Assembly: GCF_019285515.1 (NCBI RefSeq)
Contig: NZ_CP079095.1
Span: 3,070,501-3,134,500 of the forward strand
DNA from: Methylococcus sp. Mc7
Lineage (GTDB): Bacteria > Pseudomonadota > Gammaproteobacteria > Methylococcales > Methylococcaceae
Length of the DNA: 64,000 nt
Direction: 5' to 3'
Part shown: piece after piece, positions 26,543 to 35,122 of the stretch
Position numbering within the stretch: the first letter of the stretch is position 1
Layout of the letters: each line of letters begins with the position of its first letter
Notes under the pieces: generated by a model
The model's input: only the letters and a program-made list of their open reading frames with translations
Told to the model about the DNA's origin: nothing
The model's database searches: none
Translations under genes and position numbers: made by a program

Positions 26543-28831
26543 TCAGAACAGTTTCTTGATCCACGAATCTCCACCGGTTTCCCCGCCTTCGGCACAGGGC
26601 GCCCAGGCCGCCGGTTCCGAGCCTTTGACGAACGGCAATTCCCGTGCGTCGGCGCAGCCAGCGTCGGCGCGCAGCCCCGTATGTTCATCGACCCTGAGTA
26701 TTTCTATGTTATCCGGCGGGACGAGATCGAGGGGTTCCTTCGCTATTTTCTGCATCGTGGCGCCCCATATCTGCAGCGCCCCGCGGGCGCCGGTCAGGCC
26801 CGCCGGACGGTTGTCGTCGCGCCCCACCCAGACCACCCCGGTGTAGTCGCCGCTGAAACCCGCGAACCAGCTGTCGCGCATGTCGTTGGTCGTTCCCGTC
26901 TTGCCGGCGACGTGGAAATCCTCCGGCAGGTAGGTGTGGACGGAACGCCCGGTGCCCCCGCTCATGACCTCCTGCAGGATGGTATTCAGCAGGTAGACCG
27001 CACCCGGGTCCACGGCTTGGCGAAGCTCCAGCCCGAACCGCTGCAGGGTCTGACCGTCCTGTGACAGCACGGCCTGGATTCCCCGCAGGGGCGTGACGAA
27101 ACCGTCGCTCGCGAGTGTCTGGTACAGGGTGGCGACCTCGATCGGCGTCAAGTCGGCCGCGCCCAACAGCAGCGAGGGATAGGTTTCAACCTCACGGTTC
27201 ACGCCCAGCTTCCGGAGCGTCTCGGCGGTGCGTTCGACGCCAATGCCAAGGCCCAGCCGCACCGTCGCCAGGTTGTAGGAGTTGGCCAGCGCCGTGTGCA
27301 GCGGCACCTGCCCATGCTCCCTGCCGTCGTAATTCTTGGGTGTCCAGGGTTTGCCTCCGCCTTCCACTTTGATGGCTTCGTCCAGCAGGGGGGTAGCGAT
27401 GGTGTAGCCGCCGGGCTGCTCCAGGGCGGTGAGATAGACCACCGGTTTGTAAAGGGAACCGATCTGGCGGACGGAGTCGAGCGCGCGGTTGAAGCCCGAA
27501 GACTCGGCATCGCGGCCGCCCGCGAAGGCCGCGATCTCGCCGTTGGAGCGTCGGGTGAAGACGGCCGCGGTTTCCAGCCGTTCTTCCGGCCGGGTCGAAT
27601 GGTCCAGCCGCGCCAAGGATTTGGCGATCGCCGATTCGAGATGCTCCTGGGCGAAGACATCGAGTGTCGTGAAAATGCGCAGCCCTTCCGAGGTCAGGTC
27701 CTCGGGACGGTATTGCTCCTGGAGCTGGCGCCTGACCAGATCGAGAAAGGCGGGATAGCGGCTGATGGCTTGGTGCGGGTTCTTGATCACGTCCAGCGGC
27801 CGCTGTTTGGCGGCGTCGGCCTCGGCCGCCGTGACGAATCCCTGCTCCACCATGGCATCCAGCACCCGGTCGCGCCGTTCCCGGCTGCGCTCGGGGTGTT
27901 TGAGGGGGTCGTAATAGGTCGGTCCCCGCACCAGGGCGACCAGCAGCGCCGCATGATGCAGCTCCAGTTCGTTGAGGGCACGGCTGAAATAGTACTGGCT
28001 CGCCAGGCCGAAGCCGTGGATGGCGCGGGTGCCGTCCTGGCCCAGGTAGATTTCGTTGAGATAGGCTCCGAGAATCGCGTCCTTGCTGTAGCGGGCTTCC
28101 AGTATCAGCGCCATGAAGGCTTCGCTGATCTTGCGCTCCAGCGTGCGTTCGGAGCTGAGAAAGAAATTCTTGACCAGTTGCTGAGTCAGCGTGCTGCCGC
28201 CCTGGACGAAGCCGCCCGCCTTGACGTTCTGCCAGGTCGCCCGCAGGATGCCCTTGGCCGAAAGGCCGAAATGTTCGTAGAAATCACGGTCTTCGACCGC
28301 GAGCAGCGCGTCGATCAGCGACTTGGGCACCTCCTCGAGCTTGACCAGTATCCGGTCTTCCTTCAGCGCCGGGTAGAAGCTGCCGATCTGCACCGGGTCC
28401 AGCCGCACCAGGGCCGGGGCGTCGGTCGGGTCCAGGCCCTCCAGCGCTTGCACCGCGCCGCCGTTAAACGCGACTCGAACCGTGCTGGAGGGTTCGGATT
28501 TGTCGGGAAACAGGAACTCCCGGGTTCTGAGCCATATCTCGCTGCCCTTGCGCGTGTAGCTGCCTTGAGACGTCAGTTCGGGATCGTTGCGGTACTTGAG
28601 CTGATCCAGCATCCACACCAGTTGCTCGGCCGAGATCGGAGCCTCGGCATAGAGTTCCACCGGCATGGCGTACACCTTGGCGGGCAGAGCCCAGCGCCGG
28701 CCTTCGAATTTTTCGCGGATCACGGAGTCCTGATAGGCGAGATAGACGATCAATGCGATCGCCAGGCCCAGTGCAAGTATGTAAAGGATCTTGCGGGTCA
28801 TGCGCTTTGGGGGAGAGGAGTCGGACGTCAC
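26543..28831 (-). CDS. mrcB: penicillin-binding protein 1B, bifunctional
   Basis: Class A penicillin-binding protein (762 aa) that polymerises and cross-links peptidoglycan at the outer face of the inner membrane. After a short cytoplasmic tail comes one membrane helix (residues 14-34, ILYILALGLAIALIVYLAY). A UB2H-like regulatory domain follows (QLVWMLDQLKYRNDPELTSQ). The glycosyltransferase carries the catalytic Glu in EDRDFYEHFG and the motif GGSTLTQQLVKNFFL. The transpeptidase has the serine motif in IGSLYKP, SYN in NSYNLATVRLG and VAGKTGTTND, all intact. A UB2H domain points to PBP1B rather than PBP1A. The start is a GTG at 28831; an ATG ten codons later is an alternative. The hemH gene lies 42 bp upstream on the same strand. 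It is convergent with the c-di-GMP gene. Confidence 0.94.
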   Translation of the reverse strand: MTSDSSPPKRMTRKILYILALGLAIALIVYLAYQDSVIREKFEGRRWALPAKVYAMPVELYAEAPISAEQLVWMLDQLKYRNDPELTSQGSYTRKGSEIWLRTREFLFPDKSEPSSTVRVAFNGGAVQALEGLDPTDAPALVRLDPVQIGSFYPALKEDRILVKLEEVPKSLIDALLAVEDRDFYEHFGLSAKGILRATWQNVKAGGFVQGGSTLTQQLVKNFFLSSERTLERKISEAFMALILEARYSKDAILGAYLNEIYLGQDGTRAIHGFGLASQYYFSRALNELELHHAALLVALVRGPTYYDPLKHPERSRERRDRVLDAMVEQGFVTAAEADAAKQRPLDVIKNPHQAISRYPAFLDLVRRQLQEQYRPEDLTSEGLRIFTTLDVFAQEHLESAIAKSLARLDHSTRPEERLETAAVFTRRSNGEIAAFAGGRDAESSGFNRALDSVRQIGSLYKPVVYLTALEQPGGYTIATPLLDEAIKVEGGGKPWTPKNYDGREHGQVPLHTALANSYNLATVRLGLGIGVERTAETLRKLGVNREVETYPSLLLGAADLTPIEVATLYQTLASDGFVTPLRGIQAVLSQDGQTLQRFGLELRQAVDPGAVYLLNTILQEVMSGGTGRSVHTYLPEDFHVAGKTGTTNDMRDSWFAGFSGDYTGVVWVGRDDNRPAGLTGARGALQIWGATMQKIAKEPLDLVPPDNIEILRVDEHTGLRADAGCADARELPFVKGSEPAAWAPCAEGGETGGDSWIKKLF

Positions 28832-28873
28832 AGGGGATCACCGATCGAAGGTTTCCGGGGAATGGCGGGCCGG

Positions 28874-29851
28874 TCAGGCGGTCGGTGCCAGGTAAGGCTC
28901 CAGCAGGCCGATCAGGGCATCGGCATGCTCCCGACTCGCATTCAAGGCGGGAATGTAGCGATAGCATTTTCCACCGGCGCCGAGAAATTCGTTGCGGTTG
29001 GCGATCGCGATTTCCTCCAGGGTCTCCAGGCAATCCACGGCGAAACCGGGACACACCACATCCACTCGCCGGATACCCCGGGCCGGAAGTTCCCGCAGGG
29101 TGTCGACGCAATAGGGCTTGAGCCATTCGGCTCGGCCGAAGCGCGACTGGTAGACCAGCAGCCATTCGTCATCGTTCAGTTCGAGCAAACGGGCGATGCC
29201 TTGCGCCGTGGCCTGGCACTGGCCGGCGTAGGGATCGCCCAGGTCGATGCAGCGTTTGGGCAGTCCATGGAAGGAGAACAACAGGCGTTCGGGACGGCCG
29301 TGTTCCCGCCAGAACGAGCGGATGCTCGAGGCGACGGCTTCCAGGTACGCCGGCGAGCGGTAATAGTCGCCGATGAAATGCAGGCTGGGAATGTGGCGCC
29401 AGGGTTTCACGGCGTCGCACACGGCATCGAATGCCGAGCCGGTCGTAGCGGCCGAATACTGGGGATAGAGCGGCAGCACGACGATCGCTTCAACCCGGCG
29501 CCGCAGCGCCTCCAGCTTCGAACGGATGGAGGGACTGCCGTAGCGCATGGCGATTTCGACGGCGGCGAATCTGCCGTCGGCGGCCAGCAGATCGCGCAAG
29601 TCCTCCGTATAGGCCAGCAGCGGCGAGCCGCGTTCGGTCCAGATCGTACGGTAGGCATGGGCCGATTTTCCGGGCCGGACCCGCAGCACGACGAGGTTGA
29701 GGATCGGCCACCACAGCGCGCGGGGAATCTCGACCACCCGCGGATCGGACAGGAATTCGCGCAGATAGCGCCGGACCGCCTTCGGCGTCGGCGCCTCCGG
29801 CGTGCCGAGGTTGACCAGCAGGACTCCGAGTCGGGCGGTGCCGGAGCTCAT
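28874..29851 (-). CDS. hemH: ferrochelatase
   Basis: Protoporphyrin/coproporphyrin ferrochelatase, 325 aa, inserting ferrous iron as a final step of haem synthesis at the inner membrane face. Typical segments are GVLLVNLGTPEAPTPKAVRR at the N-terminus, VVLPLYPQYSAATTGSAFDA, the active-site histidine motif LLFSFHGLP, VYQSRFGRAEWLKPY and the acidic segment CPGFAVDCLETLEEI. Length and motif order are those of the proteobacterial enzyme. It starts five bases before the folE stop position and is probably co-transcribed with dusA, folE and mrcB. No [2Fe-2S] cysteine cluster is visible at the C-terminus. Confidence 0.96.
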   Translation of the reverse strand: MSSGTARLGVLLVNLGTPEAPTPKAVRRYLREFLSDPRVVEIPRALWWPILNLVVLRVRPGKSAHAYRTIWTERGSPLLAYTEDLRDLLAADGRFAAVEIAMRYGSPSIRSKLEALRRRVEAIVVLPLYPQYSAATTGSAFDAVCDAVKPWRHIPSLHFIGDYYRSPAYLEAVASSIRSFWREHGRPERLLFSFHGLPKRCIDLGDPYAGQCQATAQGIARLLELNDDEWLLVYQSRFGRAEWLKPYCVDTLRELPARGIRRVDVVCPGFAVDCLETLEEIAIANRNEFLGAGGKCYRYIPALNASREHADALIGLLEPYLAPTA

Positions 29852-29855
29852 GGCC

Positions 29856-30413
29856 CTATTTTCGGTTGATGAGGTCCAGGAACTCGGCCCGGGTGCTGCT
29901 TTGCTTGCGGAAGAGTCCGAGCATGGAGGAAGTGGTCATCACCGAGTTCTGTTTCTCGACGCCGCGCATCATCATGCACAGGTGTTTGGCTTCGACCACG
30001 ACGGCGACGCCGCGCGGATTGACCGCGGTCTGGATCGCATCCGCGATCTGCTTGGTCAGGCGCTCCTGTATCTGCAGCCGGCGGGCATACATTTCCACGA
30101 TCCGTGCGATCTTGGACAGACCGATGACCTTGCCCTGGGGCAGGTACCCGACATGGCATTTGCCGATGAACGGCAGCAGGTGGTGTTCGCACAGCGAATA
30201 CAGCTCGATGTCCTTGACGATCACCATGTCCTCGGAATCCGCCTCGAAAACCGCGTTGTTGAGGACATGATCGAGCGACTGGTGATAGCCGCTGTTGAGG
30301 AACCGGAAGGCGCTCGCCGCCCGCTTGGGGGTGTCGATGAGCCCTTCGCGGGAAACGTCTTCGCCGATTTCCTGAATGAGCTGGCTGAAAAGTTTTTCCA
30401 TCGCGCTGTGCAT
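29856..30413 (-). CDS. folE: GTP cyclohydrolase I
   Basis: Type I GTP cyclohydrolase, 185 aa with the start at [16 protein letters not shown] lies nine bases upstream. It converts GTP to dihydroneopterin triphosphate, the first step of folate (and tetrahydromethanopterin-type pterin) synthesis. The family order is clear: [20 protein letters not shown], the zinc ligands in [50 protein letters not shown], and the third zinc ligand in [13 protein letters not shown] with [10 protein letters not shown] longer in-frame extension to 30587 exists but looks non-coding and would overlap dusA. It lies between dusA and hemH in a tight leftward run. Confidence 0.96.
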   Translation of the reverse strand: MHSAMEKLFSQLIQEIGEDVSREGLIDTPKRAASAFRFLNSGYHQSLDHVLNNAVFEADSEDMVIVKDIELYSLCEHHLLPFIGKCHVGYLPQGKVIGLSKIARIVEMYARRLQIQERLTKQIADAIQTAVNPRGVAVVVEAKHLCMMMRGVEKQNSVMTTSSMLGLFRKQSSTRAEFLDLINRK

Positions 30414-30435
30414 CGGGTAAGCCTCTTGAATCGGG

Positions 30436-31473
30436 TTAAAGGAACGAGGCGTGCCGGCCCCGGTTTCCGTGACATCCATCTGCGCCGAGCGCATTCGCGG
30501 CCTCCAGCAGCAAGGTTTCACCGGCGCCCCGCCGGGAGGCGCCTTCGCTGATATGGCGGCGCCAGCGTTTTCCGCCCGGCGTTGCATGATAAAGGCCCAG
30601 GATATGCCGGGTGAGGGCGTGCAGCCGGCTGCCTTTGGCGAGTTCGTCCCGCACGTAGGGCAGAAAGTCTTCGACGACTTCTTGCCGGGTTCTGGGTCTG
30701 AGGTCGCCGTGTCCGTAGAAGCGGTGGTCGGCCTCGGCCAGCAGGTAGGGGTTGTGATAGGCGGCCCGGCCGATCATGACGCCGTCGCACCATGACAGAT
30801 GCCGTTCGGCTTCGTCCAGCGTCTGGATACCGCCGTTCAGCACGATCTCCAACTGGGGCAGGTCGGATTTGAGCCGCTGGACCACGTCGTAGCGCAGCGG
30901 CGGCGTATGCCGGTTTTCCTTGGGCGAAAGGCCTTGCAGCCACGCTTTGCGGGCATGGACGATGAAAGTGCGGCAGCCTGCGTGGCTTACGGCCATAACG
31001 AACCGAAACAGGTCTTCGTAGGAATCGCGGTCGTCGATGCCGATGCGGGTCTTGACGGTGACCGGCACCGAGACGGCCTCGCACATGGCGCGGACGCAGT
31101 CGGCCACGCGCCCCGGTTCGGCCATCAGGCAGGCGCCGAAGCGGCCGGTCTGGACCCTGGGGCTGGGGCAGCCGACGTTGAGATTGATTTCGTCGTAGCC
31201 CCGGAATTCCGCGATCTTCGCGCATTGGGCCAGATCCGCGGGGTCGCTGCCGCCCAGCTGGATCGCCAGGGGATGCTCCGCAGGGTGGAAGCCGAGGAGT
31301 CGCTCCCGGTCGCCATGGAGGATGGCAGCGGTCGTCACCATTTCGGTGTAGAGCAGGGTATGGCGGGAAATCAGCCGCAGGAAATAGCGGCAATGCCGGT
31401 CGGTCCAGTCCATCATCGGCGCGACGCTCAGACGGCGCCGGGGTCCCGGGGCGTCGGTCGGCAGCGTCGGCAT
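30436..31473 (-). CDS. dusA: tRNA-dihydrouridine synthase A
   Basis: FMN-dependent tRNA-dihydrouridine synthase of the DusA branch, about 345 aa, reducing uridine 20/20a in the D-loop. It has [19 protein letters not shown] at the N-terminus, [33 protein letters not shown] with the catalytic cysteine in the DusA-specific GACLM context, [27 protein letters not shown] (the HAR-KAWL motif is diagnostic for DusA) and VLNGGIQTL. The C-terminal helical domain ends in Arg/His-rich sequence. The ATG at 31473 is preferred; an upstream TTG at 31527 would add 18 residues of unlike composition. It precedes folE by 22 bp. Confidence 0.95.
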   Translation of the reverse strand: MPTLPTDAPGPRRRLSVAPMMDWTDRHCRYFLRLISRHTLLYTEMVTTAAILHGDRERLLGFHPAEHPLAIQLGGSDPADLAQCAKIAEFRGYDEINLNVGCPSPRVQTGRFGACLMAEPGRVADCVRAMCEAVSVPVTVKTRIGIDDRDSYEDLFRFVMAVSHAGCRTFIVHARKAWLQGLSPKENRHTPPLRYDVVQRLKSDLPQLEIVLNGGIQTLDEAERHLSWCDGVMIGRAAYHNPYLLAEADHRFYGHGDLRPRTRQEVVEDFLPYVRDELAKGSRLHALTRHILGLYHATPGGKRWRRHISEGASRRGAGETLLLEAANALGADGCHGNRGRHASFL

Positions 31474-31534
31474 CGCCAATGCCCCGGCTGGATCACGGCC
31501 CGATGGCCGGACGTTGAAAGCGCTCAAGGAAAGG

Positions 31535-32194
31535 TCACGATCCGGAATTGTCTTCCGAGGGGCCGGTCAGGAACACATCTTGGCGGGAGGGTTGGTACTG
31601 CACGGAGCGGGCACTCAACCAGGCTCCGCTCAGCATCAGCGTGCCGGCGCCCAGCGCCCCGGCACCGAGATAAAGCAGTTTCTCGAATTCCACCCACTCC
31701 CGCACGGCTTGGGCGGTGGCCGAGTCCTCGGCCGGTTCCGGCGACATGCGGTAGCGCTCGTGCTCGCCTGCGGATTTGAACTGGCCGCCCTGGGTTGCGT
31801 AATTCTGCAGGAACCGGAGCTCGGACTTCAGGGCCTCGAGAAGCCCGGCTTCGTCCGGTCCGAAGCGCCCCCCCTGGACGCTCTTTTCCAGCATTCTGAG
31901 TTTGTTCTCGACGGAGTCCTTCATCAGGCCGGCGACCCTCCCCTGGAGGGAATCGAGTTCGTTCTGATATTGCTGCAGATCGGGATTCCGAATGGCGGTG
32001 TGTTCGCCGTAAGACGCGTTCAGTCCTCTGAACAGGGCTTCTCCCCGCCACAGGATCAGTACCATGATCGCAAGCGTAAGCCACAGGAAAAGAATTCCCG
32101 CCGTGCGCAGCCAGGACGCTCCCCGACTCTCCGCCACGGTCGGCCGGGCGAGCACGATTCCACCGAAATCCGGGCGAGGATGACCCTGGGACAT
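31535..32194 (-). CDS. hypothetical protein with two membrane segments
   Basis: I do not recognise this 219-aa protein. The start at 32194 (MSQGHPRPDF) is supported by GGGGGAG six bases upstream. TM1 is near residues 32-50 (AGILFLWLTLAIMVLILW). A helical, probably coiled-coil extracytoplasmic region follows (DLQQYQNELDSLQGRVAGLM, LLEALKSELRFLQNYATQGG). TM2 is near 178-200 (LLYLGAGALGAGTLMLSGAWL). The tail is short and acidic. Both ends therefore face the cytoplasm. It lies upstream of dusA on the same strand, 61 bp apart, and may share its promoter. There are no conserved catalytic residues I can point to. Confidence 0.6.
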   Translation of the reverse strand: MSQGHPRPDFGGIVLARPTVAESRGASWLRTAGILFLWLTLAIMVLILWRGEALFRGLNASYGEHTAIRNPDLQQYQNELDSLQGRVAGLMKDSVENKLRMLEKSVQGGRFGPDEAGLLEALKSELRFLQNYATQGGQFKSAGEHERYRMSPEPAEDSATAQAVREWVEFEKLLYLGAGALGAGTLMLSGAWLSARSVQYQPSRQDVFLTGPSEDNSGS

Positions 32195-32308
32195 CTTGCT
32201 CCCCCTTTTATCCATGGGCATTGAAGGTTGGTTTGCGCGCGCTCACAGCGATTCAGCCGGATCGGAACTGACTTTTAAATATGACAGATCGTCGGCGGCC
32301 GGTCAATT

Positions 32309-33052
32309 TCATCCGGAGCGGGCGATCCGCATGATGTCCACCATGTCCGCCACCGCTTTTCCTAGCCCTGAGAACAGGGCACGGGCAACGATGGCATGGC
32401 CGATGTTCAGCTCGACGATCTGCGGGATGTTGCAGATCGCGGCCACGTTGGCGTAGGTCAGGCCGTGCCCCGCATTGACCTGCAGCCCCAACGCCTCCGC
32501 AACCGACGCGGCATGGCGTAGTTTCTCCAACTCGCGGGACCTTTCCTCGTCGGTTCCCGCATCCGCGTAACGGCCGGTGTGCAGTTCGATCACCGGCGCA
32601 CCGGCGCGGGCCGCGGCCTCGATCTGGGCGGTTTCCGGGTCGATGAACAGAGACACCTCGATGCCGGCGTCGCCAAGGCGCCGGCACGCTTCGCCGATCC
32701 GTTCCAAGTGGCCCGCCACGTCCAGTCCTCCCTCGGTCGTCAGCTCCTCCCGCCTTTCGGGCACCAGGCAGCAGGCATGCGGACCCACGCGGCAGGCGAT
32801 GGCGACCATTTCGTCCGTGACGGCCATCTCAAGGTTGAGCCGGGTTTCGATCTGTTCCCGGAGCAACTCGATGTCCCTGTCCTGGATATGCCGGCGGTCT
32901 TCGCGCAGATGCGCGGTGATCCCGTCGGCACCTGCCTGTTCGGCGACCAAGGCGGCGTGCAGGACCGAAGGGTAAGGGGTGTGCCGCGCCTGCCGGATCG
33001 TCGCCACGTGGTCGATATTGACGCCGAGTCTGATGGGCAGTTTGACGTTCAC
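32309..33052 (-). CDS. pdxJ: pyridoxine 5'-phosphate synthase
   Basis: PdxJ (247 aa) condenses 1-deoxyxylulose 5-phosphate with 3-amino-2-oxopropyl phosphate to pyridoxine 5'-phosphate, the last committed step of the DXP-dependent vitamin B6 pathway. The TIM-barrel family signatures are present: [20 protein letters not shown] at the start, [75 protein letters not shown] and [14 protein letters not shown] near the end. Length is normal. It is usually found next to acpS or recO in gammaproteobacteria; here it stands alone between two hypothetical genes. Confidence 0.97.
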   Translation of the reverse strand: MNVKLPIRLGVNIDHVATIRQARHTPYPSVLHAALVAEQAGADGITAHLREDRRHIQDRDIELLREQIETRLNLEMAVTDEMVAIACRVGPHACCLVPERREELTTEGGLDVAGHLERIGEACRRLGDAGIEVSLFIDPETAQIEAAARAGAPVIELHTGRYADAGTDEERSRELEKLRHAASVAEALGLQVNAGHGLTYANVAAICNIPQIVELNIGHAIVARALFSGLGKAVADMVDIMRIARSG

Positions 33053-33117
33053 GAGGGTCTGCGTCGGCGGATTGGATGGGGCGGTGGAGCCGCCTTGAAT
33101 CGGTAAGCCATATCAAA

Positions 33118-33663
33118 TCAACGAGCATCCGGTGTGATGCGGTCGCCAATGGTTACCGAGGTTTGCCACAACGTCGACGGCGCGCGTTCCTGGAAATACC
33201 GCAACTCCATTTTGGTGTCTGTTCCGGATTTGGAAAACAGAGTAGTCCGGCCAGTTTTTCCCGGCTGCTCCGAGGCACGCCAGTCCGTATGGAGGCAGCG
33301 GGTGGCAAGCTTTACGTTGCTTTCGTAATCGTCCTTTGCTGTAGGCTGGTCGCTTTCTTGCCACACACAATTGTAGGTAAAGCGTCCGCCGCCCCAGCCC
33401 AATACATCACATTCGGTGCCCGGGAATATCGGTTTCGTGTCCCAACGGTTCACCAAGGGATCTACGGCCACGTTGCGTCTTATCTCTTTGAAATCAGAAT
33501 CGGCCTGACTGACAACGTAGTTCAGGGACGAACATATTTCCGCTTCGGAAGGAAGCTGGGTTTCATCCGGACGATGCGCACAGGCGCTGGCGAACAGAAA
33601 AAGGATTCCTGCACTTACTGCTTTGATCCTGAAAGCCGGGGTAGTAGTGTCGGAAGGGGGCAT
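33118..33663 (-). CDS. hypothetical lipoprotein
   Basis: A 181-aa protein without a family I can name. The start at 33663 (MPPSDTTTPAF) gives a signal peptide with hydrophobic core AVSAGILFLFA and a lipobox-like ASAC, so the mature protein would begin CAHRPDETQLPS and be lipid-anchored. The upstream in-frame extension is not signal-like. Mature features are four further cysteines (ICSSLNYV, GTECDVLG, YNCVWQES, TRCLHTDW), which could form two disulfides, and a tryptophan-rich middle. It is transcribed alone, convergent with nothing close, upstream of pdxJ on the same strand. Base composition is slightly less G+C-rich than the neighbours to the eye. Confidence 0.5.
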   Translation of the reverse strand: MPPSDTTTPAFRIKAVSAGILFLFASACAHRPDETQLPSEAEICSSLNYVVSQADSDFKEIRRNVAVDPLVNRWDTKPIFPGTECDVLGWGGGRFTYNCVWQESDQPTAKDDYESNVKLATRCLHTDWRASEQPGKTGRTTLFSKSGTDTKMELRYFQERAPSTLWQTSVTIGDRITPDAR

Positions 33664-33796
33664 GAGATTACTCGTACGTTGGTTATGTGGATTCCAGTGG
33701 CCCGTTGCGTCGGCGGCCGGCCAGGGACAAATGGCGTCCTCTAACTCGGTCAATCGACCGGATATTCATAGTACCAGTTGGGGCGATCCGTTTCAC

Positions 33797-34273
33797 TTAC
33801 GGCGGGGTCGGGCAGCGTCCCTCCGACCCTTGCGCGGGGAGTGTTTTCCATACCGTGACGATATTCCTGCCGTCCAGGCGCCGATAGCCGACCGAGTCCA
33901 TCATCCTCATCACGAGGAGAATCCCCAGGCCGCCGATGGCGCGTTCCTCCAGCTTGCGGTGTACCTCGGGCGAAGGGGCGGCCGTGGGGTCGAACTCATT
34001 GCCATCATCGGTGACGGTGAGCAGGGCGCGGCCGCCGTGCAGCGAGAGGCGGATGCCGATTTCTCCCCGTTCACCCGCACCGTATCCGTATTTGATGGTA
34101 TTGGTCGCCAGCTCTTCCAGGACGAGATTCAACTGGACCGCGACCGGTTCGGGTACGCCAGAAGCCGAGCAGAACGCTTCCAGTTGCTCCATGACCTCGA
34201 TCAGGGGCTGTATTCCGGCTTCGATGGTGCGCTCGAATTTGGCGCATTGCACGTCGGGCTCGTTCGGTTCCAT
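33797..34273 (-). CDS. RsbW/SpoIIAB-type anti-sigma kinase
   Basis: Soluble GHKL ATP-binding protein of the RsbW type, 158 aa. Such proteins bind a target (often a sigma factor) and phosphorylate a serine on a STAS antagonist. The start at 34273 (MEPNEPDVQC) is chosen because the upstream extension is unlike the family. The N-box reads LVLEELATNTIKYGYG (E54, N58), the G1 box is VTDDGNEFDP (D90, G91) and the G2 box is IGGLGILLVMRMMD, so ATP binding should be intact. It is divergent from the carbonic anhydrase gene (122 bp between starts). A STAS antagonist with the phosphorylatable serine lies 2.6 kb away at 36887, and the permease between them ends in a related domain. The partner is inferred from this arrangement. 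Confidence 0.85.
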   Translation of the reverse strand: MEPNEPDVQCAKFERTIEAGIQPLIEVMEQLEAFCSASGVPEPVAVQLNLVLEELATNTIKYGYGAGERGEIGIRLSLHGGRALLTVTDDGNEFDPTAAPSPEVHRKLEERAIGGLGILLVMRMMDSVGYRRLDGRNIVTVWKTLPAQGSEGRCPTPP

Positions 34274-34395
34274 GGAGGCTCGATGTGGGTTGGGTCGGGA
34301 AAAAACCGGTGTAGAATAACGCCGCTTTTGCGTAAGCGTCTCTCGACGCGGCGGGCCGTGCTCGGGCCGCATCCATCATCTTAAGGACAGGAATC

Positions 34396-35112
34396 GTGCA
34401 AGAGTCTGACATCGAAGGCAAGGATGAGCGTGGGGTCGAATGCTCCTGCTGCGATCTCGAACGTTTCATTTCCGGCGTCAAGGGGTTCAAGGACCGTTTC
34501 TACGGGCGCTACCCGGAACACATGCAGCGGCTCATCGAGCGAGGACAGCGTCCGGTCGCGCTCATGATCGCCTGCAGCGATTCGCGGGTCGATCCGGCTT
34601 TGCTCATGAACGTGGCGCCGGGTGATCTGTTTGTGGTGCGCAACGTCGCCAACCTCGTTCCGCCCTACCATGCCTCGTTCGCCCCTGATGGTGTGGGAGC
34701 GGCGCTGGAATACGCCGTCCGTCATCTCCAAGTGCCCCACATCATCGTCCTCGGGCACGCCCAGTGCGGCGGAATCAAGGCCTTGCTCGACATGGCGACC
34801 GGTGCCAAGTTCGAGAGTGACTTCATCGGCGAGTGGGTCTCGATGGCCATGGACGCCTGCTGGCAGTACGTGCCGGATGCCAGCGGGGAGGGGCTCAGGC
34901 AGGTCTCTCTGGAGCGTCTGAAGGACTATTCCTATCTCGTCGAGCGCGCGGCCATTCAGGGTTCCCTGGGGAATTTGCTGACCTATCCCTGGGTCAGGGA
35001 GGCGGTGGAGCAGGGGCGGCTTTTCCTGCAGGGGTGGTGGTTCGATCTCGAGTCCGGGGATCTGTGGGTCACCAGCGGCGACAATTCGCAGTTCTTGCCC
35101 GTTACCGACTGA
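34396..35112 (+). CDS. beta-carbonic anhydrase
   Basis: Beta-class (Cab/CynT-like) carbonic anhydrase, 238 aa, interconverting CO2 and bicarbonate in the cytoplasm. Zinc ligands are Cys in LMIACSDSRVDP, His and Cys in VLGHAQCGGIKALL, with the Asp-Arg dyad of CSDSR. VAPGDLFVVRNVANLVPPY is the usual dimer-interface segment. It starts with GTG at 34396 after AGGACAGG. The C-terminus ends in a WWFDLESGDLWV motif typical of the plant-type subgroup. It is the first gene of a rightward run and lies 10 bp before a UraA-fold permease, so the two should be co-expressed. This suggests that CO2 or bicarbonate supply is linked to the transporter's job, which is inference. Confidence 0.94.
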   Translation: MQESDIEGKDERGVECSCCDLERFISGVKGFKDRFYGRYPEHMQRLIERGQRPVALMIACSDSRVDPALLMNVAPGDLFVVRNVANLVPPYHASFAPDGVGAALEYAVRHLQVPHIIVLGHAQCGGIKALLDMATGAKFESDFIGEWVSMAMDACWQYVPDASGEGLRQVSLERLKDYSYLVERAAIQGSLGNLLTYPWVREAVEQGRLFLQGWWFDLESGDLWVTSGDNSQFLPVTD

Positions 35113-35122
35113 CTTCTCCCGG

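Noticed and set aside
27296-29869. 857-codon open frame antisense to mrcB and hemH
   Set aside because: Both opposite genes have complete family motifs; the long antisense frame follows from codon bias.
31474-31527. Longer DusA N-terminus from a TTG
   Set aside because: The 18 added residues are unlike the family, and the ATG at 31473 leaves a normal length.
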